Part shown: piece by piece, positions 7,031 through 16,845 of the stretch
Layout: the number at the start of each line of letters is the position of its first letter
Numbering within the stretch: position 1 is the first letter of the stretch
From: Thermoactinomyces daqus
Lineage (GTDB): Bacteria; Bacillota; Bacilli; Thermoactinomycetales; Thermoactinomycetaceae
Reading direction: 5' to 3'
Length of the DNA stretch: 64,000 nt
Assembly: GCF_000763315.1 (NCBI RefSeq)
Contig: NZ_JPST01000008.1
Location: 43,983-107,982 of the forward strand
The notes under the pieces: generated by a model
Database searches by the model: none
Told to the model about the DNA's origin: nothing
What the model saw: the letters and a program-made list of their open reading frames with translations, nothing else
Made by a program: the position numbers and the translations under genes

Positions 7031-8119
7031 TTACTGATGATCAAGACCGACCAGATCGCTGATGCTGGACACTTGATCCCGATTCATCAGTTCGAGCAGT
7101 TCCTGATTAATCCATTTGGCGATGGAAGGCCCGCGGTAGATCATGCCGGTATAAACCTGGATGAGATTGGCCCCGGCACGGATTTTGTCATAGGCGTCCT
7201 GACCGGTAAAGATCCCGCCGACTCCGATGATCGGCACCCGGCCCCGGGTGATTTTGTAAATTCGGCGAATCATAGCCGTGGAGCGGTTGACGAGCGGACG
7301 GCCGCTGAGCCCGCCTGTTTCTTTCTGCAAAGGAGAGGACAAACCTTCGCGGGAAATGGTGGTATTGGTGGCAATGATACCGTCAATTCCTTTTTCAAGG
7401 GCGATGGTGACAATCTCTTCCACTTCTTCGTTCTCTAAATCCGGGGCAATTTTTAAGAGGATTGGCCGTTTTTGTTCATATTTTTTCGCCAGTTCATCGC
7501 GCTTTTCCAGGATGGCGGCCAACAGGCTGTTTAACGAGGCGGCATGTTGGAGATCGCGCAATCCCTTGGTGTTGGGAGAACTGATATTGATCACGAAATA
7601 ATCGCCGCAGGAATAAAGTTCATTTAATCCTTTCCGGTAATCCTCGGCAGCCTCGTCATTGGGTGTGTCCTTGTTTTTGCCCAAATTGATGCCGATCGGA
7701 ATGGAGGGGCGGGGCAGGCGGGTAAATGATGCCTTGGCTGCTTCCGCCCCATCGTTGTTAAAGCCCATACGGTTGATCACCGCTTGGTCGGGAAGAAGCC
7801 GAAAGAGGCGTGGTTTGGGGTTTCCGCTTTGCGGCTGTGGAGTGAGTGTTCCCACTTCTACATAACCAAAGCCAAGAGCGGCCAAACCCGGGTATACGTT
7901 GGCGTGTTTGTCAAACCCGGCTGCCAGTCCGACGGGGTTTGGAAATGAAAGTCCCCAGTAAGTGGTGTGAAGGCGCGGGTCGTTCACGGTCATTTGCCTT
8001 TGAAACGAGTTTTTTATCCATGGATTTGCCTGCATCCATTTGAGCGAGCGGATCGTCCATTCGTGAGCCTGTTCCGGGTCCATCTGAAACAGTAAACGGC
8101 GTAAGGAGCGATAGATCAT
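7031..8119 (-). CDS. pyrD: Dihydroorotate dehydrogenase, quinone-dependent (class 2)
   Basis: Oxidises dihydroorotate to orotate in pyrimidine synthesis, passing electrons through FMN to membrane quinone. The class 2 signature is the N-terminal amphipathic helix pair (MIYRSLRRLLFQMDPEQAHE) and the catalytic Ser in INISSPNTKGLR; class 1 enzymes use Cys. FNNDGAEAA, IGINLGKN and IIATNTTISR are FMN and substrate loops. The start is ATG 8117-8119, eight bases after AAAGGAAG; the 37 upstream in-frame residues are AT-poor leader containing a terminator. 362 residues. The gene is separate from any pyr operon, as is usual for class 2 enzymes. Confidence 0.95.
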   Translation of the reverse strand: MIYRSLRRLLFQMDPEQAHEWTIRSLKWMQANPWIKNSFQRQMTVNDPRLHTTYWGLSFPNPVGLAAGFDKHANVYPGLAALGFGYVEVGTLTPQPQSGNPKPRLFRLLPDQAVINRMGFNNDGAEAAKASFTRLPRPSIPIGINLGKNKDTPNDEAAEDYRKGLNELYSCGDYFVINISSPNTKGLRDLQHAASLNSLLAAILEKRDELAKKYEQKRPILLKIAPDLENEEVEEIVTIALEKGIDGIIATNTTISREGLSSPLQKETGGLSGRPLVNRSTAMIRRIYKITRGRVPIIGVGGIFTGQDAYDKIRAGANLIQVYTGMIYRGPSIAKWINQELLELMNRDQVSSISDLVGLDHQ

Positions 8120-8180
8120 GGACTGAACTTCCTTTCCAAAACCCTGATTTTCCGAAACGTAGCATACCACAATCGGGGAC

Positions 8181-8213
8181 AAAAACAAAGCCGGCCGGTA
8201 CGGACCGGCCAGC
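8181..8213 (-). terminator. Strong hairpin between EthD-like gene and pyrD
   Basis: On the minus strand GCTGGCCGGT and ACCGGCCGGC form a ten-base stem followed by TTTGTTTTT. It should separate the upstream gene from pyrD, or act as an attenuator in the pyrD leader. Confidence 0.75.
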
Positions 8214-8269
8214 TTTTCAAGTGCAGACATGGGATGGATATTTGCAAGGGATGAAAAGCATGCAAAGGT

Positions 8270-8623
8270 TTATGTTTGATAGCGTGTAAATAAACTCGCT
8301 GTATAAGATTCCTCTTTACCGACGTAAGTGGTTAAGAAGGAAGAGGCGCTTCCCACCCAGACTTCGGCGATCGCTTTCCCCTGTTCGCTCTCCAGAACTT
8401 GTTGCAATGCATCCGAGCTGGCGAAGTAGATTTCGCACATCAGGAAATAGTCATTGTATTCGTTAATATCACTTGGAGATGACGGGGAGGGGACGAGGTG
8501 TGTGATATCGACTTTGATAATCCCGGGAATCTTCAGCGCTTGGGGAATAATGTTATTGGTGAGATGGTTTATAAATTCTTCTTCTTTCTCTGTCTTTTTG
8601 TATAGCCCGATCACCTTGTACAT
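8270..8623 (-). CDS. EthD-domain (dimeric alpha/beta barrel) protein
   Basis: 117 residues starting MYKVIGLYKKTEKEEEF, with the EthD pattern of an initial beta strand, a helix holding FINHLTNNIIPQALKIPGI, a second strand and a helix (SSDALQQVLESEQGKAIAEV). This fold forms homodimers and includes EthD, small monooxygenases and ligand-binding proteins. No catalytic role can be assigned. The start at 8621-8623 has GGAGAGGAG upstream; a longer ORF extending over AT-rich DNA is not supported. It stands alone between pyrD and the ABC transporter. Confidence 0.7.
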   Translation of the reverse strand: MYKVIGLYKKTEKEEEFINHLTNNIIPQALKIPGIIKVDITHLVPSPSSPSDINEYNDYFLMCEIYFASSDALQQVLESEQGKAIAEVWVGSASSFLTTYVGKEESYTASLFTRYQT

Positions 8624-9014
8624 GCAAAAACTCCTCTCCAGAAAACATTCATGTCTCGTCAAATGCAACCCAATATGGATTGAGGAATGCAACAAAAAAC
8701 GAATAAAAAGAAGAATAAAAGATAATTGCTTAATGGAGACTAATAATTTAATTTTAATATTTTTGGTGTAGAAAAAAATGAATCTTTTCAAGATCATTTT
8801 ATTTATTTTTCTGCAAGCAACCTTTTTTTTATAGACGAAGAATGGATGTAAGTAGTTGCGGAATAATTATTTTAAATATAAATGTTTGCAAAACGATATA
8901 GAAGGGTAACAGGGGTTTTATAGAGTGAAACAATTTAAGTATGGAAGTTATTTCAAAATAGAATCAAGAAGTTTATTTTGAAATAACTTCCATCGGCAAA
9001 AGGAGGTTTTTGTA
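8624..9014 (+). other. AT-rich intergenic region with long inverted repeat
   Basis: No gene is seen in 391 bases. The right end holds a perfect 20-base inverted repeat (8941-8993) just before the ribosome site of the transporter operon. The region should contain the divergent promoters of the EthD-like gene and the transporter, but no clear consensus was found. Confidence 0.4.
8941..8993. repeat. Perfect 20-base inverted repeat upstream of amino-acid transporter
   Basis: Arm 8941-8960 (ATGGAAGTTATTTCAAAATA) is exactly complementary to 8974-8993, with a 13-base loop. No T-run follows, so it is not a plain terminator. AAAAGGAGG begins five bases later. Confidence 0.8.
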
Positions 9015-9821
9015 ATTCGTTTCCTTTGGATATCCGGTATTTCTTTTTTGCTGATGGCGTTTTTGGGTTTGACCGCTTGTGCCGGTCCTGGACCAAAAGG
9101 GCAGATTACCCTGGAAAAAGGCACATTCTCATTTGCTATGAGCGGATTGTACAAGCCGTTTAACTATCGTGATTTTAAAAATGGGGGCCGGGTGACCGGT
9201 TTTGATGTGGAAATCGGAAAGGCGCTGGCCAAAGAGATGGGATTGAAGCCGAAGCCCGTGACCACTCCCTGGGAGACGATCATTGCCGGCTTGCAGGCGC
9301 AAAAGTATGATGCGATCATCGGGAGCATGGCGATTACGGATGAGCGGAAGAAGGCCGTTGACTTTACCGACCCGTATTACCGTTCAGGGGCGCAGATTTT
9401 CGTGAAAAAGGGGAACCGCAGCATTACATCGGCCGCAGACCTGAAAGGGAAAAAAATCGGTGTGGTCAAGGCGAGTACGTTTAAAGATGTTGCTGCAAAA
9501 TATTCCCCGGATATTGTGGAGTATACCAGCGATATTACCGCCTTGCAGGATTTGCCGACCGATCGGATTGATGCCGTGATTACGGATCAGGCAGTCGGCC
9601 TGTATGCCATGAACAAGATGCGATTTCCGATTCAGGATGTCGGTAAGCCGCTGACCACGGATAACATGGCGATTGCGGTTCGCAAAGGTAATGACCGGTT
9701 AAGGGAGAAGATGAACCGGGCTCTGCAAAAGATCATTGCCAACGGAACTTATGAACGAATCAGCCAAAAATATTTTAATCGGAATATTTTGACAAACGAA
9801 CAAGAGGAGGGAGCCCGCTGA
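9015..9821 (+). CDS. Polar amino-acid ABC transporter substrate-binding lipoprotein, probable ATT start
   Basis: Family 3 solute-binding protein: GLYKPFNYRDF, GFDVEIGKALAKEMG, PWETIIAGLQAQKYDAIIGSM and DFTDPYYRSG are the conserved ligand-binding blocks. A lipobox (LTAC) marks a lipid-anchored Cys. The normal ATG/TTG options begin inside the hydrophobic core of the signal. Starting at ATT 9015-9017 gives a complete signal (Met-Arg-Phe-Leu-Trp plus hydrophobic core) with AAAAGGAGG exactly eight bases upstream. The gene overlaps the permease by one base (TGATG). Likely ligands are cystine, glutamine or arginine; the sequence does not decide. 268 residues. Confidence 0.85.
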   Translation: MRFLWISGISFLLMAFLGLTACAGPGPKGQITLEKGTFSFAMSGLYKPFNYRDFKNGGRVTGFDVEIGKALAKEMGLKPKPVTTPWETIIAGLQAQKYDAIIGSMAITDERKKAVDFTDPYYRSGAQIFVKKGNRSITSAADLKGKKIGVVKASTFKDVAAKYSPDIVEYTSDITALQDLPTDRIDAVITDQAVGLYAMNKMRFPIQDVGKPLTTDNMAIAVRKGNDRLREKMNRALQKIIANGTYERISQKYFNRNILTNEQEEGAR

Positions 9822-10489
9822 TGATAACGTTACTGGAGATTTTCCAAACCACTTTTGACGAGTTTATGCAGGCGGCTTGGCAGACCGTGCAGCTCACTTT
9901 TTGGTCACTGCTGCTGGCGACGGCGATCGGTTTGTTTTTCGCTTTTTGCCGCCTGTCGGGGAATCCTGTTCTCAAGGGAATGGCTCTTCTTTACATCGCG
10001 ATTATTCGCGGGACACCGCTGATTGTACAAATTGTCACCCTTTATTTTGGCCTGGCGGAATTCGTGGTACTGGATTCCTTTACGGCGGGGGTGATCGCTT
10101 TGGCTGTCCATGCCGGAGCCTATATCGCCGAGATTTTCCGCGGGGCGATTCAATCGATTGAAAATGGCCAGATGGAAGCGGCGCGCTCCCTGGGGATGTC
10201 TTATTGGCTGGCGATGCGCCGGATCATCCTGCCGCAGGCGTTTCGCCGTTCGATTCCTGCTTTGGGCAATCAGTTTATTATTGGGCTGAAAGATTCTTCA
10301 CTGGTTGCTTACATCGGCGGAACAGAACTGTGGGCGAGCGGATTGGGGGCAGCTGCGGACAACTTCAGACAGTTTCCAACCTATTTGGTTAACGGGCTTT
10401 ATTATCTTGCGCTCATTCTCATCTTCACCTTTATGCTGAGATGGCTGGAAAAACGGCTTAATGTCGAACAAAGGAGTGTCAGGGCTTGA
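9821..10489 (+). CDS. Polar amino-acid ABC transporter permease
   Basis: 222 residues with five hydrophobic helices and the HisMQ-type permease pattern, including the EAA-loop [26 protein letters not shown], which contacts the ATPase. [20 protein letters not shown] is the usual N-terminus. It forms the membrane channel with the binding protein upstream and the ATPase downstream. The start overlaps the preceding stop and the end overlaps the next start (TTGA), so translation is coupled. It is similar to TcyB/GlnP-type permeases. Confidence 0.93.
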   Translation: MITLLEIFQTTFDEFMQAAWQTVQLTFWSLLLATAIGLFFAFCRLSGNPVLKGMALLYIAIIRGTPLIVQIVTLYFGLAEFVVLDSFTAGVIALAVHAGAYIAEIFRGAIQSIENGQMEAARSLGMSYWLAMRRIILPQAFRRSIPALGNQFIIGLKDSSLVAYIGGTELWASGLGAAADNFRQFPTYLVNGLYYLALILIFTFMLRWLEKRLNVEQRSVRA

Positions 10490-11211
10490 TTCAACTGAAG
10501 GCGGTCAGCAAGTGGTACGGGCAGCTGCAAGTATTGAAAGAGATTGATCTTCAGGTAAACGAAGGGGAAGTGGTGGTGCTGATCGGGGCCAGCGGTTCAG
10601 GAAAAAGCACCCTGCTTCGCTGCATGAACTTTCTGGAACAGTCCGATTCCGGGGAAATTTACCTCTTCGGGGAAAAGGTCGACCCAAAAGAAAGCGATTT
10701 AAATTGGATTCGTCAGGAGGTGGGGATGGTCTTCCAACACTTTCACTTGTTCCCCCATAAAAATGTGTTGGAAAACATCATGGAAGCTCCGGTTTATGTG
10801 AAGAAAAAGAAGAAAAAAGAAGCGAAAGAAATGGCGTGGAAATTGCTGTGCAAGGTGGGGTTGGAGGACAAGGCAAATGTGTATCCCGGCTCCCTGTCCG
10901 GCGGTCAGAAGCAGAGGGTGGCCATCGCCCGGGCTTTGGCCATGGAACCGAAAGCCATGTTGTTTGATGAACCTACTTCGGCTCTTGATCCGGAGTTGGT
11001 CGGGGAAGTGCTGTCGGTGATGAAGGAACTGGCCAAAGAGGGGATGACGATGGTGATCGTGACACATGAAATGGGATTTGCCCGTGAGGTGGCCGATCAG
11101 GTCGTCTTCCTGGATGAAGGCCGGATTGTGGAGACAGGAACGCCGGAGAAAATATTTGAGCATCCGAGCGAAGAGCGAACAAGTCAGTTTTTGAGTCAAG
11201 TGCTGGGATAA
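10486..11211 (+). CDS. Polar amino-acid ABC transporter ATP-binding protein
   Basis: 241 residues starting at TTG, overlapping the permease stop by four bases. Walker [11 protein letters not shown]-loop VFQHFHLF, signature LSGGQKQR, Walker [12 protein letters not shown] and switch His in VTHEMGFA are all present. An unusual run of six lysines (about residue 106, in the helical subdomain) is coded by a purine-rich stretch. It is the energising subunit of the importer. Confidence 0.95.
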   Translation: MIQLKAVSKWYGQLQVLKEIDLQVNEGEVVVLIGASGSGKSTLLRCMNFLEQSDSGEIYLFGEKVDPKESDLNWIRQEVGMVFQHFHLFPHKNVLENIMEAPVYVKKKKKKEAKEMAWKLLCKVGLEDKANVYPGSLSGGQKQRVAIARALAMEPKAMLFDEPTSALDPELVGEVLSVMKELAKEGMTMVIVTHEMGFAREVADQVVFLDEGRIVETGTPEKIFEHPSEERTSQFLSQVLG

Positions 11212-11225
11212 AAAACAAAGGCCAT

Positions 11226-11258
11226 AAGCACTCATCCGGCGAGGGTGAGTGCTTTTTT
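11226..11258 (+). terminator. Terminator of amino-acid transporter operon
   Basis: AAGCACTCATCC and GGTGAGTGCTT arms with a T6 tail, 14 bases after the ATPase stop. Confidence 0.85.
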
Positions 11259-11274
11259 ATGTAAATGGTCGGAT

Positions 11275-11421
11275 TCAGCGGGCCAAAAAACCGATTAAAA
11301 AGCAGACCAGTCCCAGAATGATAGGCTCCAGTGAGGTTGCTTTTCCTTTTAATATGAGAATGAAGCCGAGCAATTCGAGGACGACCCCAGCTGTGAAAAA
11401 CAAGAAAGCCAACATCGCCAT
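11275..11421 (-). CDS. Small two-helix membrane protein
   Basis: A 48-residue ORF: MAMLAFLFFTAGVVLELLGF, a short polar turn (LKGKATSLEP), then a second helix with ILGLVCFLIGFLAR. GGAAAGGAGAGG lies about nine bases before the ATG, an excellent ribosome site. The two-helix hairpin and the strong site argue for a real gene. I do not recognise the family. It is convergent with the ABC operon, with the shared terminator between them. Confidence 0.6.
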   Translation of the reverse strand: MAMLAFLFFTAGVVLELLGFILILKGKATSLEPIILGLVCFLIGFLAR

Positions 11422-11816
11422 AATGTGCGTCCTCTCCTTTCCACAAGCGTTGAATCGGAAACATCAGGTTCAGTCACAAAAAGTCAATCATCCGGGCAGT
11501 GGATAAACTTCAGCGGAAGGGGGCTTCTCTGCAACGACTTTTTCAGGAGCGGAAAGTGAAGAAAACCACCAAACCCCGCATCCTCCTGCTCCGGGAGACT
11601 TTGGCCATAAGCTTAAAATAAATATATTTATATATTCGTAACAAAGCGCCATTTTTTGTCCACTTCTTTTAAATTATGGCCGGGCGGTGCGGAGATGTGA
11701 ATGAAAAACGGGCTTAGGGTAGATTAAGATAGGAAAGCAGGGGTGCGGAAGAGCAAAAATGGATTCCGATAAAAGGAGAACAGCATGCCTGATGTGCGAT
11801 AAGAGGAGAGAGTCAG
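11422..11816 (+). other. Intergenic region, no gene seen
   Basis: 395 bases between the small membrane protein and the Ham1-like gene. There is an AT-rich patch near 11615-11640 that could hold promoters for either direction. No ORF with a ribosome site and no RNA motif was recognised. Confidence 0.3.
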
Positions 11817-12389
11817 ATGAAGATTTTTTTTGCAACACAAAATACGGGGAAATTGGCAGAAGCGAGGGAAATTTTATCTCCATTCGGCTTTGAAGTGGAA
11901 AGCATCGACCTTCCGCTGGACGAACCGGATGCAGGAACGGTGACAGAAGTGGCCCGCATCAAATTGGAGCAAGCGGCCGTTAGCGGATCCGGTCCCATTA
12001 TGGTGGATGATGCGGGACTGTATTTGGCCGCTTATCCCGGATTCCCCGGGGTCCTGACCAAACGCGTGTTTGAGAGAATCGGCTATCGCGGGATCGCGAA
12101 GCTGCTGGCAGGGGAAGACCGGAGGGCCTGGTTTGAAGGTGCAGTCGGGGTAAGCTGGCGAGGGAAACAGAAGGTATTCACCGGGAAGACGAGGGGCGTC
12201 ATTTTGGAGGAGTGGCCGGAGAGGATCAAACCGGAGCCGGGGTTCCCGTTTGATCCCATTTTTCTTCCCGATGGTGCGACAAAGGTATTAAAAGATATGA
12301 CATCAGCGGAACGAATGCATTATTCGTATCGGCGGAAGGCGTTGGAAAAGATGGTGAACTGGCTGAAAGAGACCGAACAGGTGGACTGA
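11817..12389 (+). CDS. Ham1/RdgB-family non-canonical purine NTP pyrophosphatase
   Basis: 190 residues matching the ITPase fold: FATQNTGKLAEA at the N-terminus (family motif normally with Asn-x-x-Lys), VDDAGLYLAAYPGFPGVLTKRV (catalytic Asp region), PGFPFDPIFLP and a final HYSYRRKALEKM in place of the usual SHRxxA. Such enzymes hydrolyse ITP, XTP and dITP to monophosphates, keeping deaminated bases out of nucleic acids. The departures from the common motifs suggest a divergent subfamily rather than the standard rdgB beside rph. AAGAGGAGAG precedes the ATG. Confidence 0.82.
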   Translation: MKIFFATQNTGKLAEAREILSPFGFEVESIDLPLDEPDAGTVTEVARIKLEQAAVSGSGPIMVDDAGLYLAAYPGFPGVLTKRVFERIGYRGIAKLLAGEDRRAWFEGAVGVSWRGKQKVFTGKTRGVILEEWPERIKPEPGFPFDPIFLPDGATKVLKDMTSAERMHYSYRRKALEKMVNWLKETEQVD

Positions 12390-12446
12390 TTTTCCAACTA
12401 AAAGCCAGACAAAACCGGCAATAAATTTTTTACGGGAAAAGCCTCC

Positions 12447-12475
12447 TAGCCAAAGTGCCGCAAGCGTGTTATACT
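12447..12475 (+). promoter_or_regulatory. Promoter of histidine operon
   Basis: TAGCCA, 17 bases, TATACT, about 65 bases before hisZ. No riboswitch or T-box motif is visible in the short leader. Confidence 0.45.
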
Positions 12476-12538
12476 ATGAAACAATTGATCCTTTAGCGTA
12501 TTAGCAAACTAAAGCAAAACGGATGAAGGGGAGCCAGA

Positions 12539-13720
12539 ATGACCAAGCCGCTTATTTTTGAAAAACCGACTGGTTTTCGTGATTTTCCGCCGCCACTGGC
12601 TGCAAGGAAACGCATGATGGAAGAATTGATCCAAACCGAGTTTGCCAAATGGGGCTATGCGGAAGTGGGGACGCCGACCCTGGAATTTTATGAGACGGTT
12701 GGCCAAGCGAGCGCCATCGCTGAATCACGCATGTTCAAATGCATGGATCGGGAAGGGAACACCCTTGTGTTGCGGCCGGACCAAACCGCCCCGATCGCCA
12801 GGGTGGTTACTTCCCTGTTGAAACACGAACCGCTTCCGCTGCGTTTGTGTTACCATGCCAATGTTTTTCGTGCGCAGGAAAATGAAGCTGGCCGCAATTC
12901 CGAATTTTTTCAGTCCGGGGTTGAGTTGGTCGGGGAAGCGGGGGCGGAGGCAGATGCCGAAGTGATTGCGCTCTCTGTCAAGGTCTTGACCGCTTGCCGG
13001 GTCGATTCCTTTCAAATCGCGCTGGGTCATGTCGGGCTGTTGGAAGGGTTCCTGCGTGAGCGCATTGAGGATGATGAAGCGCTCACCCGGCTGAAAGAGC
13101 AGCTGGGAGCGCGAAATTTGGTCGAATTTCGCAAGCAGCTTGGGGAAATCGGGTTGAAGGAGTCTCAACGGATTGAGATTGAAACGTTGGTTCAGGCAGG
13201 AACGACGCTGGATCAGATCAAACGTTTAACGAGCGGAAGCCGGAGTCTTGCCGTTCAGGAAGCGGGACAGCATCTGGAAGAGTTGTTTGAATATCTGGAT
13301 GCTTATGGATGCGCCGGAGCGGTGACCCTTGATCTCGGGCTGGTGGGCAGCCTTGATTACTACACCGGTGTTTACTTTGAAGGATATGCTGCCGGCCAGG
13401 GATTCCCGTTGCTCAGCGGGGGACGGTATGACGGGTTGTATCGTCATTTCCGCCGTTTTTTGCCGGCGACCGGTTTTGCGGTACAACTTGACCATTTGCT
13501 TGCCGCACGCCCGCTCCGTCCCGAACCTCGGGAAACGATCGGCTTGTTTTATCAGGCAGACCGGAAAAAAGAAGCTCTGTCCCAGGCCCGTCAGTTGCGG
13601 GAGGAAGGATATGCGGTGGCGACCCATCTGCTTGCGGAAGAGGACGGGCTGCCCGAGATTGCAAAGCGCTATGACAGGGTTGTGACCTTGCCGGAAGGAA
13701 AGGGGGAAGGCGGATGCTGA
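12539..13720 (+). CDS. hisZ: ATP phosphoribosyltransferase regulatory subunit
   Basis: 393 residues resembling histidyl-tRNA synthetase without the anticodon-binding domain: [44 protein letters not shown] and [20 protein letters not shown] are class II synthetase motifs. HisZ forms a hetero-octamer with short-form HisG and gives histidine feedback inhibition. AAGGGGAG precedes the ATG. It overlaps hisG by seven bases and leads the operon. Confidence 0.95.
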   Translation: MTKPLIFEKPTGFRDFPPPLAARKRMMEELIQTEFAKWGYAEVGTPTLEFYETVGQASAIAESRMFKCMDREGNTLVLRPDQTAPIARVVTSLLKHEPLPLRLCYHANVFRAQENEAGRNSEFFQSGVELVGEAGAEADAEVIALSVKVLTACRVDSFQIALGHVGLLEGFLRERIEDDEALTRLKEQLGARNLVEFRKQLGEIGLKESQRIEIETLVQAGTTLDQIKRLTSGSRSLAVQEAGQHLEELFEYLDAYGCAGAVTLDLGLVGSLDYYTGVYFEGYAAGQGFPLLSGGRYDGLYRHFRRFLPATGFAVQLDHLLAARPLRPEPRETIGLFYQADRKKEALSQARQLREEGYAVATHLLAEEDGLPEIAKRYDRVVTLPEGKGEGGC

Positions 13721-14346
13721 CCATTGCCATGGCCAAAGGGCGCATTTTAAAGGAAGCCCTCGAATTGTTCAGCAGGGCGGGGATTCCCGTCTCTGATTCT
13801 CTGAACGAGGATTCGCGAAAGCTGGTGATTACCATGCCGGAAGCGGGCTTCTCCCTCTTTCTGGCCAAGCCGATGGATGTGCCGACTTATGTGGAGTATG
13901 GTGTGGCCGATTTGGGCATTGTGGGGAAAGATGTACTGTTGGAGCAGGAACGCGACGTGTATGAACTGCTCGATTTGCGCATCAGTCCCTGCCGGATGGC
14001 CGTGGCGGGGAAGCCGGACTGGAGACCGGGACTTTACCCGCGGGTTGCCACGAAATACCCCCGCATCGCCGAGAAATATTTTAAAGAAAAGGGGCAGCAA
14101 GTCGAGGTAATCCTGCTAAACGGTTCGGTTGAACTGGCACCCATCATCGGTTTGGCCGACCGGATTGTCGACATTGTGTCCACCGGCCAAACTTTGCGGG
14201 AAAACGGGCTGGTTGAGCTTGAACCGATTTGCACGGTCACGTCCAGGATGATTGCTAACCGGGCCAGTTACCGATTGAAAAGTGAACCCATTTCGGCTTT
14301 GATGAACGCTTTAAGCAAGGTGATTGGGGAGTGTGTCAGGCGATGA
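13714..14346 (+). CDS. hisG: ATP phosphoribosyltransferase, short form
   Basis: 210 residues, the short HisG that depends on His[35 protein letters not shown] and the PRPP loop [16 protein letters not shown] are present. It catalyses the first step of histidine synthesis, joining ATP and PRPP. It overlaps hisZ at the start and hisD at the end (ATGA), showing tight translational coupling. Confidence 0.97.
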   Translation: MLTIAMAKGRILKEALELFSRAGIPVSDSLNEDSRKLVITMPEAGFSLFLAKPMDVPTYVEYGVADLGIVGKDVLLEQERDVYELLDLRISPCRMAVAGKPDWRPGLYPRVATKYPRIAEKYFKEKGQQVEVILLNGSVELAPIIGLADRIVDIVSTGQTLRENGLVELEPICTVTSRMIANRASYRLKSEPISALMNALSKVIGECVRR

Positions 14347-15656
14347 TCTCGATCATAAAGAAAGAGCAACTGGATACCAGGCGGAAGAATGACCAGGATA
14401 CCGAGCGGGAGAGGCGCATTGTCCAAAGCATTATCAAACAGATCAGACAAGAAGGGGATGCCGCGCTGTTTCGGCTGACGAAAGAATTGGACAAAGCCGA
14501 TCTTGTGACGCTCAAGGTGAGCGAAGAAGAGATCGACGAGGCGATGGGGAAAGTGGAACCCGCTTTTCTCGAAGCGCTTCATGAAGCTGCCCGGCGCATT
14601 TCAGCCTACCATGAAAAACAAAAGCAGAATTCCTGGTTCTCACCCGAACCGGACGGGACGATTTTAGGCCAGCTGATCCGGCCGCTTGAACGGGTCGGTG
14701 TTTATGTGCCGGGGGGAAAGGCCGCTTACCCTTCCTCCGTGCTGATGAATGTTTTGCCGGCAAAAGTGGCGGGGGTGCCGGAACGGGTGATGGTGACGCC
14801 TCCTCTGCCCGATGGCACGGTTTATGCTCCGACCCTGGCAGCCGCGCGGATCGCCGGGGTGACGTCGATATACAAAGTTGGCGGAGCGCAGGCGGTGGCT
14901 GCGTTGGCCTACGGAACGGAAAGCATTCCGCCGGTTGACAAAATTGTCGGCCCTGGCAACGTGTATGTTGCCTTGGCGAAACAGGCTGTTTACGGGCAGG
15001 TTGATATTGACAGCATCGCCGGGCCGAGTGAAATAGTCGTAATTGCGGATGATTCGGCCAATCCCGTGTATGTCGCTGCCGATCTCCTTTCGCAGGCGGA
15101 GCATGATCCGATGGCTTCCGCTGTTTTGATCACGCCTTCTCCCGATTTGGCGGAAAAAGTGGCAAAGGAAGTGGAGCTGCAATGTAACCGGCTGGAACGG
15201 CGCGAGATTGCGGCGGAATCGATCCGGCGGCACGGAGCGATTTGCGTGGTTGACGACCTTGCAGAGGCCTTTGCCGCAGCCAATCAATTGGCCCCTGAGC
15301 ATCTCGAGCTTGCCATCGAAGAACCGTGGCAGTGGCTGGGGAAAGTAAAACATGCCGGAGCCGTCTTTTTGGGGAACTTCAGTCCGGAGCCGATCGGCGA
15401 CTATTTCGCCGGGCCCAACAATGTCCTGCCCACGAATGGAACTGCCCGCTTCTTTTCCCCGCTCGGTGTGGATCAATTTGTGAAAAAGACGAGCCTGATC
15501 TCCTACAGCAGGGAGGCGCTGTGCCGGGACGGGAAAAAAGTGATGACGCTGGCCCGGGCAGAAGGTTTGACGGCCCATGCTGCCTCCATCCGGGTGCGTC
15601 TGGATCATGCGAAGGAAGGGGAGCAAAAAGGTGGAAGCAAAAGAGCGAATCGGTAG
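14343..15656 (+). CDS. hisD: Histidinol dehydrogenase
   Basis: 437 residues from ATG 14343, which overlaps the hisG stop. The zinc enzyme oxidises histidinol to histidine with two NAD. Seen: [58 protein letters not shown] (zinc ligands), [10 protein letters not shown] (catalytic Glu-His) and [13 protein letters not shown]. The 3' end overlaps the start of hisB by 26 bases. Confidence 0.97.
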   Translation: MISIIKKEQLDTRRKNDQDTERERRIVQSIIKQIRQEGDAALFRLTKELDKADLVTLKVSEEEIDEAMGKVEPAFLEALHEAARRISAYHEKQKQNSWFSPEPDGTILGQLIRPLERVGVYVPGGKAAYPSSVLMNVLPAKVAGVPERVMVTPPLPDGTVYAPTLAAARIAGVTSIYKVGGAQAVAALAYGTESIPPVDKIVGPGNVYVALAKQAVYGQVDIDSIAGPSEIVVIADDSANPVYVAADLLSQAEHDPMASAVLITPSPDLAEKVAKEVELQCNRLERREIAAESIRRHGAICVVDDLAEAFAAANQLAPEHLELAIEEPWQWLGKVKHAGAVFLGNFSPEPIGDYFAGPNNVLPTNGTARFFSPLGVDQFVKKTSLISYSREALCRDGKKVMTLARAEGLTAHAASIRVRLDHAKEGEQKGGSKRANR

Positions 15657-16227
15657 CATTGAACGAAAAACCGGTGAAACGGAGATTTCCCTGACGTTGA
15701 ACGTGGATGGATCGGGACGGACGGAACTGCGGACAGGCGTTCCGTTTTTGGAGCATATGCTTGATTTGTTTGCCAAGCATGGCCAGTTTGATTTGAGCGT
15801 CAAAGCGAAAGGCGATCATGAAATCGATGACCACCATACGGTTGAGGATATTGCCATCTGCTTGGGTCAGGCGCTTCGCCGCGCTTTGGGGGATAAACGG
15901 GGCATCCGGCGCTATGGAAACTTTTTTGTCCCGATGGATGAGTCGCTGGCGCAAGTGGCACTTGATCTCTCCAATCGTCCCCATCTGGAATTCCGGGTGG
16001 ATCTTCCCGGTGGCAAGGTGGGGCAGTTTGACACGGAACTGGTTCATGAATTTTTCTGGAAGCTGGCCCTGGAGGCGCGGATGACGTTGCACGTGATTCT
16101 TCATTACGGCCGCAATACCCACCATATGATTGAAGCTTGTTTCAAGGCGTTGGGCAGAGCGCTGGATGAAGCCACATCGCTTGATCCGCGCGTGCAGGGG
16201 ATTCCCTCGTCAAAGGGGGTGCTGTGA
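15631..16227 (+). CDS. hisB: Imidazoleglycerol-phosphate dehydratase
   Basis: 198 residues, monofunctional. The metal-binding repeats are [20 protein letters not shown] and [22 protein letters not shown]. It dehydrates IGP to imidazole-acetol phosphate. The GTG at 15631 is chosen because AAGGAAGGGGAG lies seven bases before and the protein starts at the expected place ([14 protein letters not shown]); longer in-frame options lie inside hisD. It overlaps hisD by 26 bases. Confidence 0.96.
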   Translation: MEAKERIGSIERKTGETEISLTLNVDGSGRTELRTGVPFLEHMLDLFAKHGQFDLSVKAKGDHEIDDHHTVEDIAICLGQALRRALGDKRGIRRYGNFFVPMDESLAQVALDLSNRPHLEFRVDLPGGKVGQFDTELVHEFFWKLALEARMTLHVILHYGRNTHHMIEACFKALGRALDEATSLDPRVQGIPSSKGVL

Positions 16228-16844
16228 TGCTGGCTGTCATCGACTATGGAATGGGAAATTTGCACAGCGTTTCCATGGCGCTGAAGCGGATGAATGTCCC
16301 GTTTCGGGTTACCTCTGACCATGAGGAAATCAAGCAGTCGGGCGGGATCATTTTGCCGGGTGTCGGGGCGTTTGGGGATGCCATGCGCGAATTGGAGGAA
16401 CGCGGGCTGGTTTCCGTCATCAAACAGGAAGCAAACCAGGGGAAACCACTGCTCGGGATTTGCCTCGGGATGCAACTGTTATTTTCCAGCAGTGATGAAC
16501 ATGGGTATTATCAGGGGCTGAACCTGTTGCCCGGCCATGTCGTCCGGTTTTCCGGAGATTATCTGATTCCCCATATGGGATGGAACTGGCTGTCGATCAA
16601 GCATCCCCACCCTCTCTTTTACGGTTTGGAAGAGGATTATGTCTACTTTGTCCATTCTTACCATGTGCAGGCGAGGAATGCGGAGGACGTGATTGCCACC
16701 ACGGATTATTATCAGCCGGTAACGGCGGTCGTCGCGCGGAACAATATTTACGGCATGCAGTTTCATCCTGAGAAGAGCGGAGAGCTGGGCAGGAAATTGC
16801 TGGAGCGATTTGTGCTCTTAACAGAGACGAAGGTGGGAGTGTAA
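16227..16844 (+). CDS. hisH: Imidazole glycerol phosphate synthase, glutaminase subunit
   Basis: 205 residues. Class I glutamine amidotransferase: nucleophile Cys in GICLGMQLLF, His and Glu in MQFHPEKSG, and the N-terminal VIDYGMGNLHS. It feeds ammonia to HisF. ATG 16227 overlaps the hisB stop by one base with AAAGGGGG seven bases before; the preceding GTG is less well placed. Confidence 0.96.
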   Translation: MLAVIDYGMGNLHSVSMALKRMNVPFRVTSDHEEIKQSGGIILPGVGAFGDAMRELEERGLVSVIKQEANQGKPLLGICLGMQLLFSSSDEHGYYQGLNLLPGHVVRFSGDYLIPHMGWNWLSIKHPHPLFYGLEEDYVYFVHSYHVQARNAEDVIATTDYYQPVTAVVARNNIYGMQFHPEKSGELGRKLLERFVLLTETKVGV

Positions 16845-16845
16845 C

